Below are positions 1 to 9,404 of a stretch of DNA of 64,000 nucleotides, piece after piece. Within the stretch, counting starts at the first letter, position 1. Every line of letters starts with the position of its first letter. The notes under the pieces were generated by a model. The model was not told where the DNA came from and did no database searches. It worked only from the letters and a program-made list of their open reading frames with translations. Origin of the DNA: Colias croceus (taxonomy: Eukaryota > Arthropoda > Insecta > Lepidoptera > Pieridae); assembly GCF_905220415.1 (NCBI RefSeq), contig NC_059538.1, forward strand, positions 5,208,001 through 5,272,000. The letters run 5' to 3'. The position numbers and the translations under genes were made by a program.

Positions 1-1
1 A

Positions 2-601
2 AAATCCCAGACTTGTAGTGCACATGAAAAAACATTTAGACCAATATTTTTTAGAAGTCCAAATAAATTTTTAGTTAATAATGGTAGTGTAAGTGGAATA
101 GAGCTCACCTGTAACAAATTAGTTGGCGATAAACTTGAAGATCAGAAATGTGTTGCAACTGAGGATAAAGAAATCTTAAATTGCAATCTTGTATTTCGAA
201 GTATTGGTTATAAAAGTATAAAGGCTGATGAAGCTTTAGTATTTAATTCGAGTGGATGTGTTAGTAATGAGAATGGTAGAGTAATAGAAGATCACACTAC
301 AGAAGAACTAGCAAAATTATATGTTGCAGGATGGTTAGGTACTGGACCTGCTGGGGTTATTATACACACAATGAGTAATGCATTTCAAGTTGCCAAGAAT
401 ATATGCAGTGATTTACAAACTGGGACTGGTTCTCATAGGGATGGATTTGATGGTGTAAGAAAACATTTAAATATTCCCATAGTAGATTGGAATGGATGGG
501 AAAAAATTGATAAATATGAAGTAGATCAGGGTAAAAAGTCTGATAAACCTAGAGAAAAGGTAACATGCATAAACAAAATGCTTGACATTGCTACAAAATG
601 A
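2..601 (+). CDS. dare: NADPH:adrenodoxin oxidoreductase (ferredoxin-NADP+ reductase), C-terminal part
   Basis: This flavoenzyme of the mitochondrial matrix passes electrons from NADPH to adrenodoxin, which feeds mitochondrial P450s (ecdysteroid synthesis in insects) and Fe-S cluster assembly. One frame is open from base 2 to the TGA at 599-601, about 199 residues, so the N-terminal FAD and NADP halves lie off the left edge. Family landmarks are FFRSPNKF near the start, VFRSIGYKS in the middle and GWLGTGPAGVIIHTM near base 330-370. The last two match the conserved RSIGY and GW..GP.GVI..TM blocks of the FprA/FDXR family that contact FAD and NADP. The ATG at 371 is internal, not a start. A possible poly(A) signal AATAAA lies at about 609. 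Whether base 2 is inside an exon or near its edge cannot be seen. The family call is secure; the symbol assumes this is the single insect orthologue. Confidence 0.92.
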   Translation, partial: KSQTCSAHEKTFRPIFFRSPNKFLVNNGSVSGIELTCNKLVGDKLEDQKCVATEDKEILNCNLVFRSIGYKSIKADEALVFNSSGCVSNENGRVIEDHTTEELAKLYVAGWLGTGPAGVIIHTMSNAFQVAKNICSDLQTGTGSHRDGFDGVRKHLNIPIVDWNGWEKIDKYEVDQGKKSDKPREKVTCINKMLDIATK

Positions 602-984
602 TTAATCCAATAAAATCTTCTGGTTTTATAACCAAAATGTATTATAATTTAAGCATAACTTATGTATAAACTTTGTTGTAATGGGTGAAATTGTTTATTT
701 TTTTATACATTATTTGAGACAAACAAAAATATAGAAAATTTAAGAGTATTTTTGTTACTATATTAAAAAATGTTATATATTTTTAATTTTTATTATAATT
801 TTTTTTTTACATCCAGTTGCAATTTTTTGGAACCTGAAGTCTGAAATAAGGTACCTATCTGAGTAAAAATTGTATGAGGGGCGCGACTGTATCCCATGTG
901 CTAATCCCCTCCACATTTCACTCAGTGCCACAGCTATTACACGCTGCCTATAGTGACCTGTGACAGTCAGTCAGATTGTACATG
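602..984 (+). other. 3' UTR and AT-rich intergenic sequence
   Basis: The AATAAA at about 609 is the nearest candidate poly(A) signal for the reductase. The rest is long T and A runs with no coding signal. Confidence 0.5.
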
Positions 985-1290
985 TTACTTTCTACCCGCG
1001 GCTTCACCCGCTTAATTATAGAAGAACTCGCATAGTTCCCGCTCCCGTGTAATTTCCGGGACAAGACCTTTCCTATGTCCTTTCTCAATATCGTTCATAT
1101 CGGTTATCATCTAAGAGTGAAGAAGAGAAACAGACAGAGTTCTATCAAGGTTCTATGGCATTAATTAAAGTTGTAGTAATAAATACAAAAATGTCCGTCA
1201 AAGGCAAAACACCACCCTAGGTGGCAATACCATAGTTAAATTTAAAACAATACCGTGAAACGGTGAAAGTCTTAGGGTGAAAGTTATCCG
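985..1290 (-). repeat. Decayed dispersed repeat fragment
   Basis: The segment opens with CTACCCGCGGCTTCACCCGC, a phrase common at the ends of interspersed lepidopteran elements. Degraded related text follows to about 1130, then a less recognisable tail. There is no coding potential. The orientation and superfamily (non-LTR or Helitron) are uncertain. Confidence 0.45.
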
Positions 1291-2026
1291 CTGACTTTAA
1301 CTAGTTTCCTTTCAAACAAAATATATATTTACCTAATACCTTCAAGTAATGTTTATATACCTGTGATAACAAAATAATTGGGCAATTTCGCGAAAATATG
1401 TCCCGGTTACAAAATGGATTCAAATAAAAAAATTGTTTTAAAAAAATATTAAAAATATGCAGATTGATTCCTAAAACATTATAATGTGTTATATTAACAA
1501 CAATAGTTGCAACCATTTACTAATTCCAGAGAAAATGAGATCTATTTGGTGCAAGGCAGGGATTTCGGGATCCATTTTGTAACTTTTTTGAAACTAAGTT
1601 TCAAAATAATGCATAATCCTTGTTTACTAATTTTTATTTATTATGAAAGTAACAACATTAAATTTCCCACAACCATTTTTTTTTTCAGTAAACACATTAT
1701 TATTTATACTTTTAAGCTTGAAATATATCCACTTTGTAACTTTTAGGTACATCAGCCTTTTTCCTTTTCGCTTATATTGGTAATAAACATTTTTTTTTAA
1801 GATTAAAATAATAATGAAGTAGATATTTATATATTTATTGTACTTAAACTGCAAAAATCAAGGCTAGTACCTCGTAAAATAAATAAATTATTTATTATTA
1901 TTCATAACTTAAACATGAGACAGTTACAAAATAGAAATAATTAGTTACAAAATGGAAGTTATAAAGCTTAGTTCACAAGTAACAATCTAACAATCAAGTT
2001 TCTACAAGAATTGTTCGATCATATCA
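1291..2026. other. AT-rich spacer with a recurring TTACAAAATGGA motif
   Basis: No gene is visible. Variants of GTTACAAAATGGA occur in both orientations at about 1405, 1572, 1730, 1922 and 1945, and again outside this segment at about 2830 and 8741. The short frames here are chance openings in AT-rich sequence. Confidence 0.5.
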
Positions 2027-2230
2027 GTGGCGCAGCGGTTAACAGCAGCTCTGCCCTGAAAACGGAAGGTCGTGGGTTTGATTCCCGCCAGGATCAAATA
2101 AGAAAAATATTATTTTTCCTAAATTGGCCTCGGTCTAGAAAGTGGTGGTAGGCTCTGTAAGGGGCCTCAACTACCCCTGTAATAACAGCTAGATTAATGC
2201 CAAGGGTGAGCTCGTAATACGTAAGTATAA
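2027..2230 (+). mobile_element. tRNA-derived SINE
   Basis: A tRNA-like head has a box A resembling TGGCGCAGCGGTTAACAG and a box B resembling GGGTTTGATTCCC, about 40 bp apart. A roughly 130-bp tRNA-unrelated body follows and ends in an A-rich stretch. This is the organisation of an RNA polymerase III SINE. The 3' boundary is approximate and I could not define a target-site duplication. Confidence 0.7.
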
Positions 2231-2309
2231 ATAAAACTAATTTATTTAGTATTGTATATTTCAAAAGTAAAATTATTAAACTGACATGCTCTATTCAAAA
2301 CATAATATA

Positions 2310-2523
2310 ACACAAATATGATTTTGCTTTTGTTTTCGCCACTGCTTCCTTTTTTCTGCAGCCTTTTCTTCTTCTGTAAAATTTGAATCTTTTTTGTCTT
2401 CCGTTTGATTCTCTCTAGACTTTTTTTCTTATTTCTTCTTTTTTTTCAGGGTTGTCTTTTAATCTTTCCCTATAGCGTCGTTGCTTCTCAGCATTGCATT
2501 GGTCAGAGGCATTTTCCCCTAAA
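2310..2523 (-). pseudogene. Frameshifted remnant of a basic NPEK-type gene
   Basis: The minus strand reads AEKQRRYRERLKDNPEKKEE and stops at a TAG near 2415. A frame change there restores a second basic segment containing EEEKAAEKRKQWRKQK, down to about 2320. The RYRERLK-NPEK start followed by a basic RKQWRK block is, as I recall, typical of uncharacterised insect multicopy proteins linked with transposons. A candidate splice acceptor TTTTTTTAG precedes the frame at about 2521. The frameshift and in-frame stop make this a decayed copy. Its function is unknown. Confidence 0.5.
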
Positions 2524-2586
2524 AAATAATATGAATACAATAATCTTTTCAAATAATGCAAAATCATTTTTTTTATAATTTCGCCA

Positions 2587-2635
2587 TCCCCATACAAAAT
2601 AAAATGGTGATTTGAGAAATTTGTATGGGGATGAC
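2587..2635. repeat. Short inverted repeat
   Basis: CATCCCCATACAAA and its inverse TTTGTATGGGGATG flank about 20 bases. The arms are near perfect and could be the remnant of a small hairpin element. No target duplication was identified. Confidence 0.5.
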
Positions 2636-3069
2636 AAAATATTTTTTTTTTTATTTATTTGTTTTTTTATAAAAATTTCAAGCAGTCAAAAATAGTAGTG
2701 ATTTTGAATATTAAAAGATATCTTCAATGCTATTTTTCAGCCATTAGTGAGTGTTAAAATATAATTTTTAATTTAACTCATATTTACGAGCAATACTACG
2801 TATGAGACCATTGAGAACTCGTCCTTATATTTCCACTTTGTAACTGCGACGTTCCACATATACGTAACCAAACAAAATGGAAGTAACGGTTTAAAGATTT
2901 CGTAGATACAATTGTTTGTTTTTCACACAATTCCCATCAATCACAAAAATATATGCTCTTAATTCAATTTATAAGGATATAAGTAACGAAAATTGTAACT
3001 TTTAGGAATAAAAACACATACTTACCACGAAAAATCCCAGTTACAAGTCGGAGCGAAATTTTTGCGCCT
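2636..3069. other. AT-rich spacer
   Basis: There is no gene. Two more TTACAAAATGGA-like words occur at about 2830 and 2875, and GCGCCTTTAGTACACC leads into the transposon end at 3070. Confidence 0.4.
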
Positions 3070-3585
3070 TTAGTACACCGACGCGTTCGCGTGCGGCAGC
3101 GAAACATCGAAAAATCTGTCAGTACTATGGCAGGATTTCGCATATGATATGTCTCACTCTAGCACATAGATAGATGAAATAGTTGCGTCCTTGTCAGTAT
3201 AGTTTCGCAAGGAACTGCGAAATGGCCATTACACAGACGCATTGCGAAATAGTTGCGAAAACATTGCTGTGTACTACGCCTTTTTGGTACACCGACGCAT
3301 TCGCGAGCGGCAGCGAAAAAACGAAAAATCTGTCAGTAGTATGGAAGGTTTTCGCATATGATATGTCTCACTCTAGCACATAGATAGATGAAATAGTTGC
3401 GTCCTTGTCAGTATTGTTTCGCAAGGAACTGCGAAATGGCCATTACACAGACGCATAAGTTTCGCTAGTGAAGTTTCGCGTGAGTTTCGCATCGCATAGC
3501 GTCCGCTCGCATTCTGTCGGTGAGGACAGATTTTCGCGTCCATGGACAATGATATTATATAGAAGTGATATAGAAATAATATATA

Positions 3586-4054
3586 CTAGCTTCCGCCCGC
3601 GACTCCGTCCGCGCGGATGTCGGTCTTCGCGTGGATGGTTTATTTATCCATTTTGAATACCTCTGACAATAACATCTTATAAATATCTATTGGACCCAAT
3701 TCCCAAATACGGCTAGGCCTATAATAATACGCAACGTGTGTTCGCGGTTCTACGGAACAACGTCTATGGATAAAACTGAAAAATGAAGATTATTTTTTTT
3801 CTACGTATTTTTCCAGGATAAAAAGTATCCTATTTTACGCCCAGGATAATAAGGTATAATTATACCAAGTTTCATCGAAATCGAACCGCTAGTTTTCACG
3901 TGATGCCTTCACATACAGACAGACAGACAGACAAAAATTTTTTTAATCACATATTTGGGTTTGGTATCGATCCAGTAACACCCCCTGCTATTTATTTTTT
4001 CAATATTTTCAATGTACAGAATTGACCCTTCTACAGATTTATTATATGTATAGA
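3586..4054 (-). mobile_element. Helitron-like element nested in Harbinger copy 1
   Basis: Read on the minus strand it begins TCTATACATATAATAAATCT and ends in CTAG followed by T, the TC...CTAG form of Helitrons. It contains a short (CAGA)n microsatellite. The same element occurs at 5880-6359 and, in the other orientation, at 15641-16131. It has no coding capacity, so it is non-autonomous. Confidence 0.65.
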
Positions 4055-4191
4055 TATAGACAAGAGGTACCTAGATACGCCACCAACGTGCCAAAATGCC
4101 AATTGCCATGGCAACTATTTGTTTATTTATATACTATATTGTGATTTGTGAGTATTATAATAACGTATCTATACATAAAATATCATTGGCC

Positions 4192-4343
4192 ATGGATGCC
4201 GAAAATACTGAATTATTTTTGCATTCTATTCGAGATTATCCCGTATTATACGCAATTGGACACGCAGATTATAAAAATACGTACAAAAAAGAGGTAGCAT
4301 GGAGAAAACTTCAAGAAAAGACTCTGATAGATGGTAAAAAATT
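4192..4343 (+). pseudogene. MADF (Myb/SANT-like) domain fragment of Harbinger copy 1
   Basis: From the ATG at 4192 the frame gives ELFLHSIRDYPVLYAIGHAD followed by YKNTYKKEVAWRKLQEK. This fits the MADF pattern (LI..V...P.LYD..H..YK....K..AW..I). In PIF/Harbinger elements this partner protein binds DNA and carries the transposase into the nucleus. The frame meets a GATG/GTAAAA donor-like junction at about 4335, so only a first exon is visible and no second exon was recognised. An upstream in-frame ATG at 4096 adds a hydrophobic stretch unlike the family, so 4192 is preferred. Confidence 0.65.
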
Positions 4344-4373
4344 TATTGTTTATATTTCATACATTTTATGTTT

Positions 4374-5141
4374 TTAATTTTCTTTGAAATAATTTACAAA
4401 TTGTGATCGAACATTAAGCGCTGCTAAGTCTGCCCTATGTCTATTGGCATGCATTGGTACGAATGCTCCTAAAGTGTCCGAAAATTGTTTATTTTCGTAT
4501 GTGTATACTGCAGCTTTAACAATTTTAATAGTATTATTCAAATCTGTTTCAAAGGGCCTCAAGAATATTCTAAATGTTTGTGCTAAAATGCCAAACGCAC
4601 ATTTTACTACTACTCGTGCCCTACTTAATGATTTATTAAATCTTTTTTTATCATTGTCATTCATTGCTGCGTCTCTTGTCTCATTAGAAAGGTTTCTAAT
4701 TTAAATCTTCAATGAATACATGTGGTGTAGTCTGTTTGAAACCTGGCAAAGGTTTTGGAGCTGGCAAATTCAGATACCGTCCACTTTTTAAAAGCTGATA
4801 AAATGATGAGTTCTCAAATATTGTAGTATCGGAATCTTAACCATAATTATGATCCTACATCTATGTAAGTAAATTTGTAATGTGGATCAACTATTGCCAA
4901 TAACACAGTAGAAAATCGTTTTTTATAGCAATAGAACAGTGAGCCGCTGTTAGGTGGAAATTTAATAACAATATGCTTGCCGTCAATACTCCCGAGGCAA
5001 TTAGGAAAACCCCATTATTATTTCCAATCATGTTTAAGTAGAAGGAACCGGGATGTACTCTGGCTGTAGTATTTTCCAAATTTGTTCGCATACTTGAGTT
5101 ACTATCTTTGAAACGGTGCATTCACCCAAACGATAAGAAAA
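4374..5141 (-). pseudogene. HARBI1-like transposase nuclease remnant, copy 1
   Basis: On the minus strand the segments run in family order. First come GECTVSKIV and EQIWKILQPEYIPVP near 5130-5050. A frame-broken GSIDGKHI follows near 5000, the block holding the first catalytic Asp, with SLFYCYKKRFSTVLLAIVD after it. C-terminal LSRARVVVKCAFGILAQTFR lies at about 4600. Stops and frameshifts interrupt the middle (for example after PVPST). In active relatives the C-terminal block usually reads RRVVENAFG. Here the acidic residue is Lys, so the catalytic Glu is probably lost as well. The copy cannot encode a working enzyme. Confidence 0.75.
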
Positions 5142-5879
5142 ATATATTGTTGTATATGTGTCACCAGTTGCTAAAAATGACATTGACTGAGATGACATTC
5201 TGAAATTACGTCTGCACCTGCAGTCGTCAAAAATGACAATGGCATATCAATGCGAAAAAGTTGCGAAACATTGCTGTGTACTAACGTTTCGCTGATATTT
5301 CGCTACGCTGTAGTTTCGCAGAGATTCGCTGCCGCACGCGAACGCGTCGGTGTACTAACGCCTTTAGTACACCGACGCGTTCGCGTGCGGCAGCGAAACA
5401 TCGAAAAATCTGTCAGTACTATGGCAGGATTTCGCATATGATATGTCTCACTCTAGCACATAGATAGATGAAATAGTTGCGTCCTTGTCAGTATAGTTTC
5501 GCAAGGAACTGCGAAATGGCCATTACACAGACGCATTGCGAAACAGTTGCGAAAACATTGCTGTGTACTACGCCTTTTTGGTACACCGACGCATTCGCGA
5601 GCGGCAGCGAAAAAACGAAAAATCTGTCAGTAGTATGGAAGGTTTTCGCATATGATATGTCTCACTCTAGCACATAGATAGATGAAATAGTTGCGTCCTT
5701 GTCAGTATTGTTTCGCAAGGAACTGCGAAATGGCCATTACACAGACGCATAAGTTTCGCTAGTGAAGTTTCGCGTGAGTTTCGCATCGCATAGCGTCCGC
5801 TCGCATTCTGTCGGTGAGGACAGATTTTCGCGTCCATGGACAATGATATTATATAGAAGTGATATAGAAATAATATATA

Positions 5880-6207
5880 CTAGCTTCCGCCCGCGACTCC
5901 GTCCGCGCGGATGTCGGTCTTCGCGTGGATGGTTTATTTATCCATTTTGAATACCTCTGACAATAACATCTTATAAATATCTATTGGACCCAATTCCCAA
6001 ATACGGCTAGGCCTATAATAATACGCAACGTGTGTTCGCGGTTCTACGGAACAACGTCTATGGATAAAACTGAAAAATGAAGATTATTTTTTTCTACGTA
6101 TTTTTCCAGGATAAAAAGTATCCTATTTTACGCCCAGGATAATAAGATATAATTATACCAAGTTTCAACGAAATCGAACCGCTAGTTTTCACGTGATGCC
6201 TTCACAT

Positions 6208-6240
<33 letters not shown>

Positions 6241-6359
6241 AATTTTTTTAATCACATATTTGGGTTTGGTATCGATCCAGTAACACCCCCTGCTATTTAT
6301 TTTTTCAATATTTTCAATGTACAGAATTGACCCTTCTACAGATTTATTATATGTATAGA
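5880..6359 (-). mobile_element. Helitron-like element nested in Harbinger copy 2
   Basis: It occupies the position matching 3586-4054 in copy 1 and shares its ends, so the insertion predates the duplication. The CAGA microsatellite is three units longer here. Confidence 0.65.
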
Positions 6360-6496
6360 TATAGACAAGAGGTACCTAGATACGCCACCAACGTGCCAAA
6401 ATGCCAATTGCCATGGCAACTATTTGTTTATTTATATACTATATTGTGATTTGTGAGTATTATAATAACGTATCTATACATAAAATATCATTGGCC

Positions 6497-6648
6497 ATGG
6501 ATGCCGAAAATACTGAATTATTTTTGCATTCTATTCGAGATTATCCCGTATTATACGCAATTGGACACGCAGATTATAAAAATACGTACAAAAAAGAGGT
6601 AGCATGGAGAAAACTTCAAGAAAAGACTCTGATAGATGGTAAAAAATT
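6497..6648 (+). pseudogene. MADF domain fragment of Harbinger copy 2
   Basis: The translation is identical to the fragment in the first copy over the MADF block, and it ends at the same donor-like GTAAAA junction. No continuation was found. Confidence 0.6.
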
Positions 6649-6838
6649 TATTGTTTATATTTCATACATTTTATGTTTTTAATTTTCTTTGAAATAATTT
6701 ACAAATTGTGATCGAACATTAAGCGCTGCTAAGTCTGCCCTATGTCTATTGGCATGCATTGGTACGAATGCTCCTAAAGTGTCCGAAAATTGTTTATTTT
6801 CGTATGTGTATACTGCAGCTTTAACAATTTTAATAGTA

Positions 6839-6996
6839 TATAAATTTATAAAGAATAGAAAAAATTCGATCACGAGGCGGGACTTGAACCCGCATCCTTC
6901 GCGCCATTCCGGGGCGGATGCCCCGGAATGGCGCGAAGGATGCGGGTTCAAGTCCCGCCTCGTGATCGAATTTTTTCTATTCTTTATAAATTTATA
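6839..6996. repeat. Near-perfect 158-bp palindrome
   Basis: Arms of about 77 bp (6839-6915 and 6920-6996) are exact reverse complements around the spacer GGAT. The arms carry the 3' part of the tRNA-like head, including box B, plus the adjoining AT-rich body. If transcribed it would fold into an almost uninterrupted hairpin. Confidence 0.85.
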
Positions 6997-7200
6997 TTTA
7001 TAAAGCATTTGAATGCCATAAAAACCAAAAAATATAAATTCAAGAAAAGGTCGTGTTCCATCGTTACAATATTGTATTCACTGAAAAGTGCTTCATATTG
7101 GTTGAAATGGTTGTTAAATCATCTCAATAGATGGCGCGCGGTGTGTCCCTTAAGACACATAAAACTGAAAGGATAGAATAAATTCGATTGCTCAGGCGGG

Positions 7201-7275
7201 TCACGAGTGGCTGAGTTGGTTAGGCATCCGCCCCGGAATGGCGCGAAGGATGCGGGTTCAAGTCCCGCCTCGTGA
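7201..7275 (+). repeat. tRNA-like head of SINE unit, first full copy
   Basis: It folds as a tRNA. The acceptor stem is TCACGAG/CTCGTGA (7 of 7 pairs). There is a short D stem and the T arm is GCGGG-TTCAAGT-CCCGC (5 of 5 pairs, 7-base loop). Box A is TGGCTGAGTTGG and box B is GGTTCAAGTCC. The anticodon arm is poor: four pairs (CGCC/GGCG) close a loop CCGGAAT with C instead of T before a GGA triplet. Serine-like ancestry is therefore possible but a working tRNA is unlikely. It is embedded in a repeated unit. Confidence 0.65.
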
Positions 7276-7510
7276 TCGAATTTTTTCTATTCTTTATAAA
7301 TTTATATTTATAAAGCATTTGAATGCCATAAAAACCAAAAAATATAAATTCAAGAAAAGGTCGTGTTCCATCGTTACAATATTGTATTCACTGAAAAGTG
7401 CTTCATATTGGTTGAAATGGTTGTTAAATCATCTCAATAGATGGCGCGCGGTGTGTCCCTTAAGACACATAAAACTGAAAGGATAGAATAAATTCGATTG
7501 CTCAGGCGGG

Positions 7511-7585
7511 TCACGAGTGGCTGAGTTGGTTAGGCATCCGCCCCGGAATGGCGCGAAGGATGCGGGTTCAAGTCCCGCCTCGTGA
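7511..7585 (+). repeat. tRNA-like head of SINE unit, second full copy
   Basis: This is an exact repeat, 310 bp downstream, of the tRNA-like head at 7201, with intact acceptor and T stems and both polymerase III boxes. Confidence 0.65.
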
Positions 7586-8583
7586 TCGAATTTTTTCTAT
7601 TCTTTATAAATTTATATTTATAAAGCATTTGAATGCCATAAAAACCAAAAAATATAAATTCAAGAAAAGGTCGTGTTCCATCGTTACAATATTGTATTCA
7701 CTGAAAAGTGCTTCATATTGGTTGAAATGGTTGTTAAATCATCTCAATTTTAATAGTATTATTCAAATCTGTTTCAAAGGGCCTCAAGAATATTCTAAAT
7801 TTTTGTGCTAAAATGCCAAACGCACATTTTACTACTACTCGTGCCCTACTTAATGATTTATTAAATCTTTTTTTATCATTGTCATTCATTGCTGCCTCTC
7901 TTGTCTCATTAGAAAGGTTTCTAATTTAAATCTTCAATGAATACATGTGGTGTAGTCTGTTTGAAACCTGGCAAAGGTTTTGGAGCTGGCAAATTCAGAT
8001 ACCGTCCACTTTTTAAAAGCTGATAAAATGATGAGTTCTCAAATATTGTAGTATCGGAATCTTTACCATAATTATGATCCTACATCTATGTAAGTAAATT
8101 TGTAATGTGGATCAACTATTGCCAATAACACAGTAGAAAATCGTTTTTTATAGCAATAGAACAGTGAGCCGCTGTTAGGTGGAAATTTAATAACAATATG
8201 CTTGCCGTCAATACTCCCGAGGCAATTAGGAAAACCCCATTATTATTTCCAATCATGTTTAAGTAGAAGGAACCGGGATGTACTCTGGCTGTAGTATTTT
8301 CCAAATTTGTTCGCATACTTGAGTTACTATCTTTGAAACGGTGCATTCACCCAAACGATAAGAAAAATATATTGTTGTATATGTGTCACCAGTTGCTAAA
8401 AATGACATTGACTGAGATGACATTCTGAAATTACGTCTGCACCTGCAGTCGTCAAAAATGACAATGGCATATCAATGCGAAAAAGTTGCGAAACATTGCT
8501 GTGTACTAACGTTTCGCTGATATTTCGCTACGCTGTAGTTTCGCAGAGATTCGCTGCCGCACGCGAACGCGTCGGTGTACTAA

Positions 8584-9390
8584 AGGCGTAAAGGCGTAAC
8601 GCTTTAGAAGTTTCGACACGACTGACGGTTCGAGTTTTCTATGACAACCTCTTCAAAATGGTGGATTCAATAGAAATGTTGCCATTTATGTGAAAAAAAT
8701 ACATATTTAGTAGTTTTTATCTTTATTTTAGAGTATATTACGGTTACAAAACGGAATTCCGCACATGGTCGAAATCGTAGGACACGATTTAATTGATAAA
8801 AATACTAATAATTACTATAAAAGGACGTAAATTTAACGTTTTATTATCATAGCTCTCACCCTTTGTGATTTATTTATACCTTTACATGAATAATACTGCC
8901 TCACATTGGTAAATAAAATGAACATTTAAACAGACTGGTTGCTGTGGGACACGTCAAAATTGGGTGCCTCAAAATTAAATTTTCTTCATATCTTTAATAA
9001 TAAATGGATTGGCAAGCTGTTTGTTTGTGTCTTATAAAGAAATTATAATAGCAATGTAATAAAATCCACTTCCTGATATAAAATGTTGTTAGTTTTGATG
9101 AAATATAAATGACAACCCATAGGACACTCGAAAATCAGTGTGGACATATTTTAACGAAATTGCCCAATTATTTTCCTTTCAAAACAATAAAATAATTATT
9201 TTTTATTGGTCTGAGCCGCCACAAAAGAAGACCCATGGCGAAAGTAGGAACTAAATTTTACAGGGTCCGCCCTAAAAATGTAGAATGTAGGAAAAGGACA
9301 TGAGTTTCCCACAAGTTTCCCACTACTTGCTCTGTGGACTGTGTTTCCTACTACAACTGTGACTTAAAACTCTTTAAATAATATGAACTC
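8584..9390. other. Intergenic sequence without a recognised gene
   Basis: AT-rich. One GTTACAAAACGGA word at about 8741 resembles the motif seen at 1.4-2.9 kb. Two GGGACACG/GGACACTCG phrases appear near 8947 and 9122 but no element could be delimited. Confidence 0.4.
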
Positions 9391-9404
9391 TATAAAATCC
9401 GCCT

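Larger units (their letters stand above)
3070..5358. mobile_element. PIF/Harbinger DNA transposon, copy 1 (degenerate)
   Basis: The element is bounded by a 34-bp perfect terminal inverted repeat beginning TTAGTACACCGACGCG. Directly inside the left end a 214-bp subterminal segment is repeated (from 3074 and again from 3288). Both ends are rich in TTTCGC/GCGAAA words, a plausible transposase-binding array. Inside are two convergently decayed genes: a MADF-domain protein on the plus strand (about 4192-4343) and a HARBI1-type nuclease on the minus strand (4374-5141). This two-gene layout is standard for PIF/Harbinger. A Helitron-like element sits within it at 3586-4054. The copy differs from its neighbour at only a few bases outside insertions. 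Confidence 0.85.
6840..7744. mobile_element. Foldback tandem array of tRNA-headed SINE units
   Basis: The insert is flanked by CAATTTTAATAGTAT at 6825-6839 and 7745-7759. The other Harbinger copy retains the empty site at 4520-4534. The array has one truncated inverted unit joined head to head with direct units of exactly 310 bp (matching points 6930, 7240 and 7550). The last unit ends early at CATCTCAAT. The 15-bp target duplication fits LINE-mediated insertion in one event rather than DNA transposition. Confidence 0.8.
6679..8366 (-). pseudogene. HARBI1-like transposase remnant split by a SINE insertion
   Basis: The C-terminal exon (6679-6839, resuming at 7745) is cut by the SINE array at codons just after LNNTIKIVK as read on the minus strand. 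The N-terminal part at 8116-8366 shows the same GECTVSKIV and DGKHI-region fragments and the same internal stops as the first copy. The shared stops show that the coding region was already dead before the duplication. Confidence 0.7.
5364..8583. mobile_element. PIF/Harbinger DNA transposon, copy 2, with a nested SINE array
   Basis: It has the same terminal inverted repeats, subterminal repeats and internal genes as the upstream copy, from which it is separated by only five bases. The extra length comes from one 920-bp insertion (905 bp plus a 15-bp target duplication) and about 11 bp of microsatellite expansion. Only a few scattered substitutions separate the copies by eye (for example at 5542, 6148, 6168 and 8062). 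The head-to-tail arrangement with near identity points to recent tandem duplication, or to an assembly duplication. Confidence 0.85.

Noticed and set aside
3183..3656. Two small plus-strand frames repeated at 5477-5950
   Set aside because: They lie in the duplicated subterminal repeats of the Harbinger ends and follow the repeat structure, not protein constraint.
7201..7585. Two functional tRNA-Ser genes
   Set aside because: The acceptor and T arms are perfect, but the anticodon arm is irregular, U33 is absent and the units belong to a repeated, inserted array. SINE heads fit better.
6915..7590. CRISPR-like regular direct repeats
   Set aside because: The period is 310 bp with no short unique spacers, and the genome is eukaryotic. 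This is a tandem SINE array.
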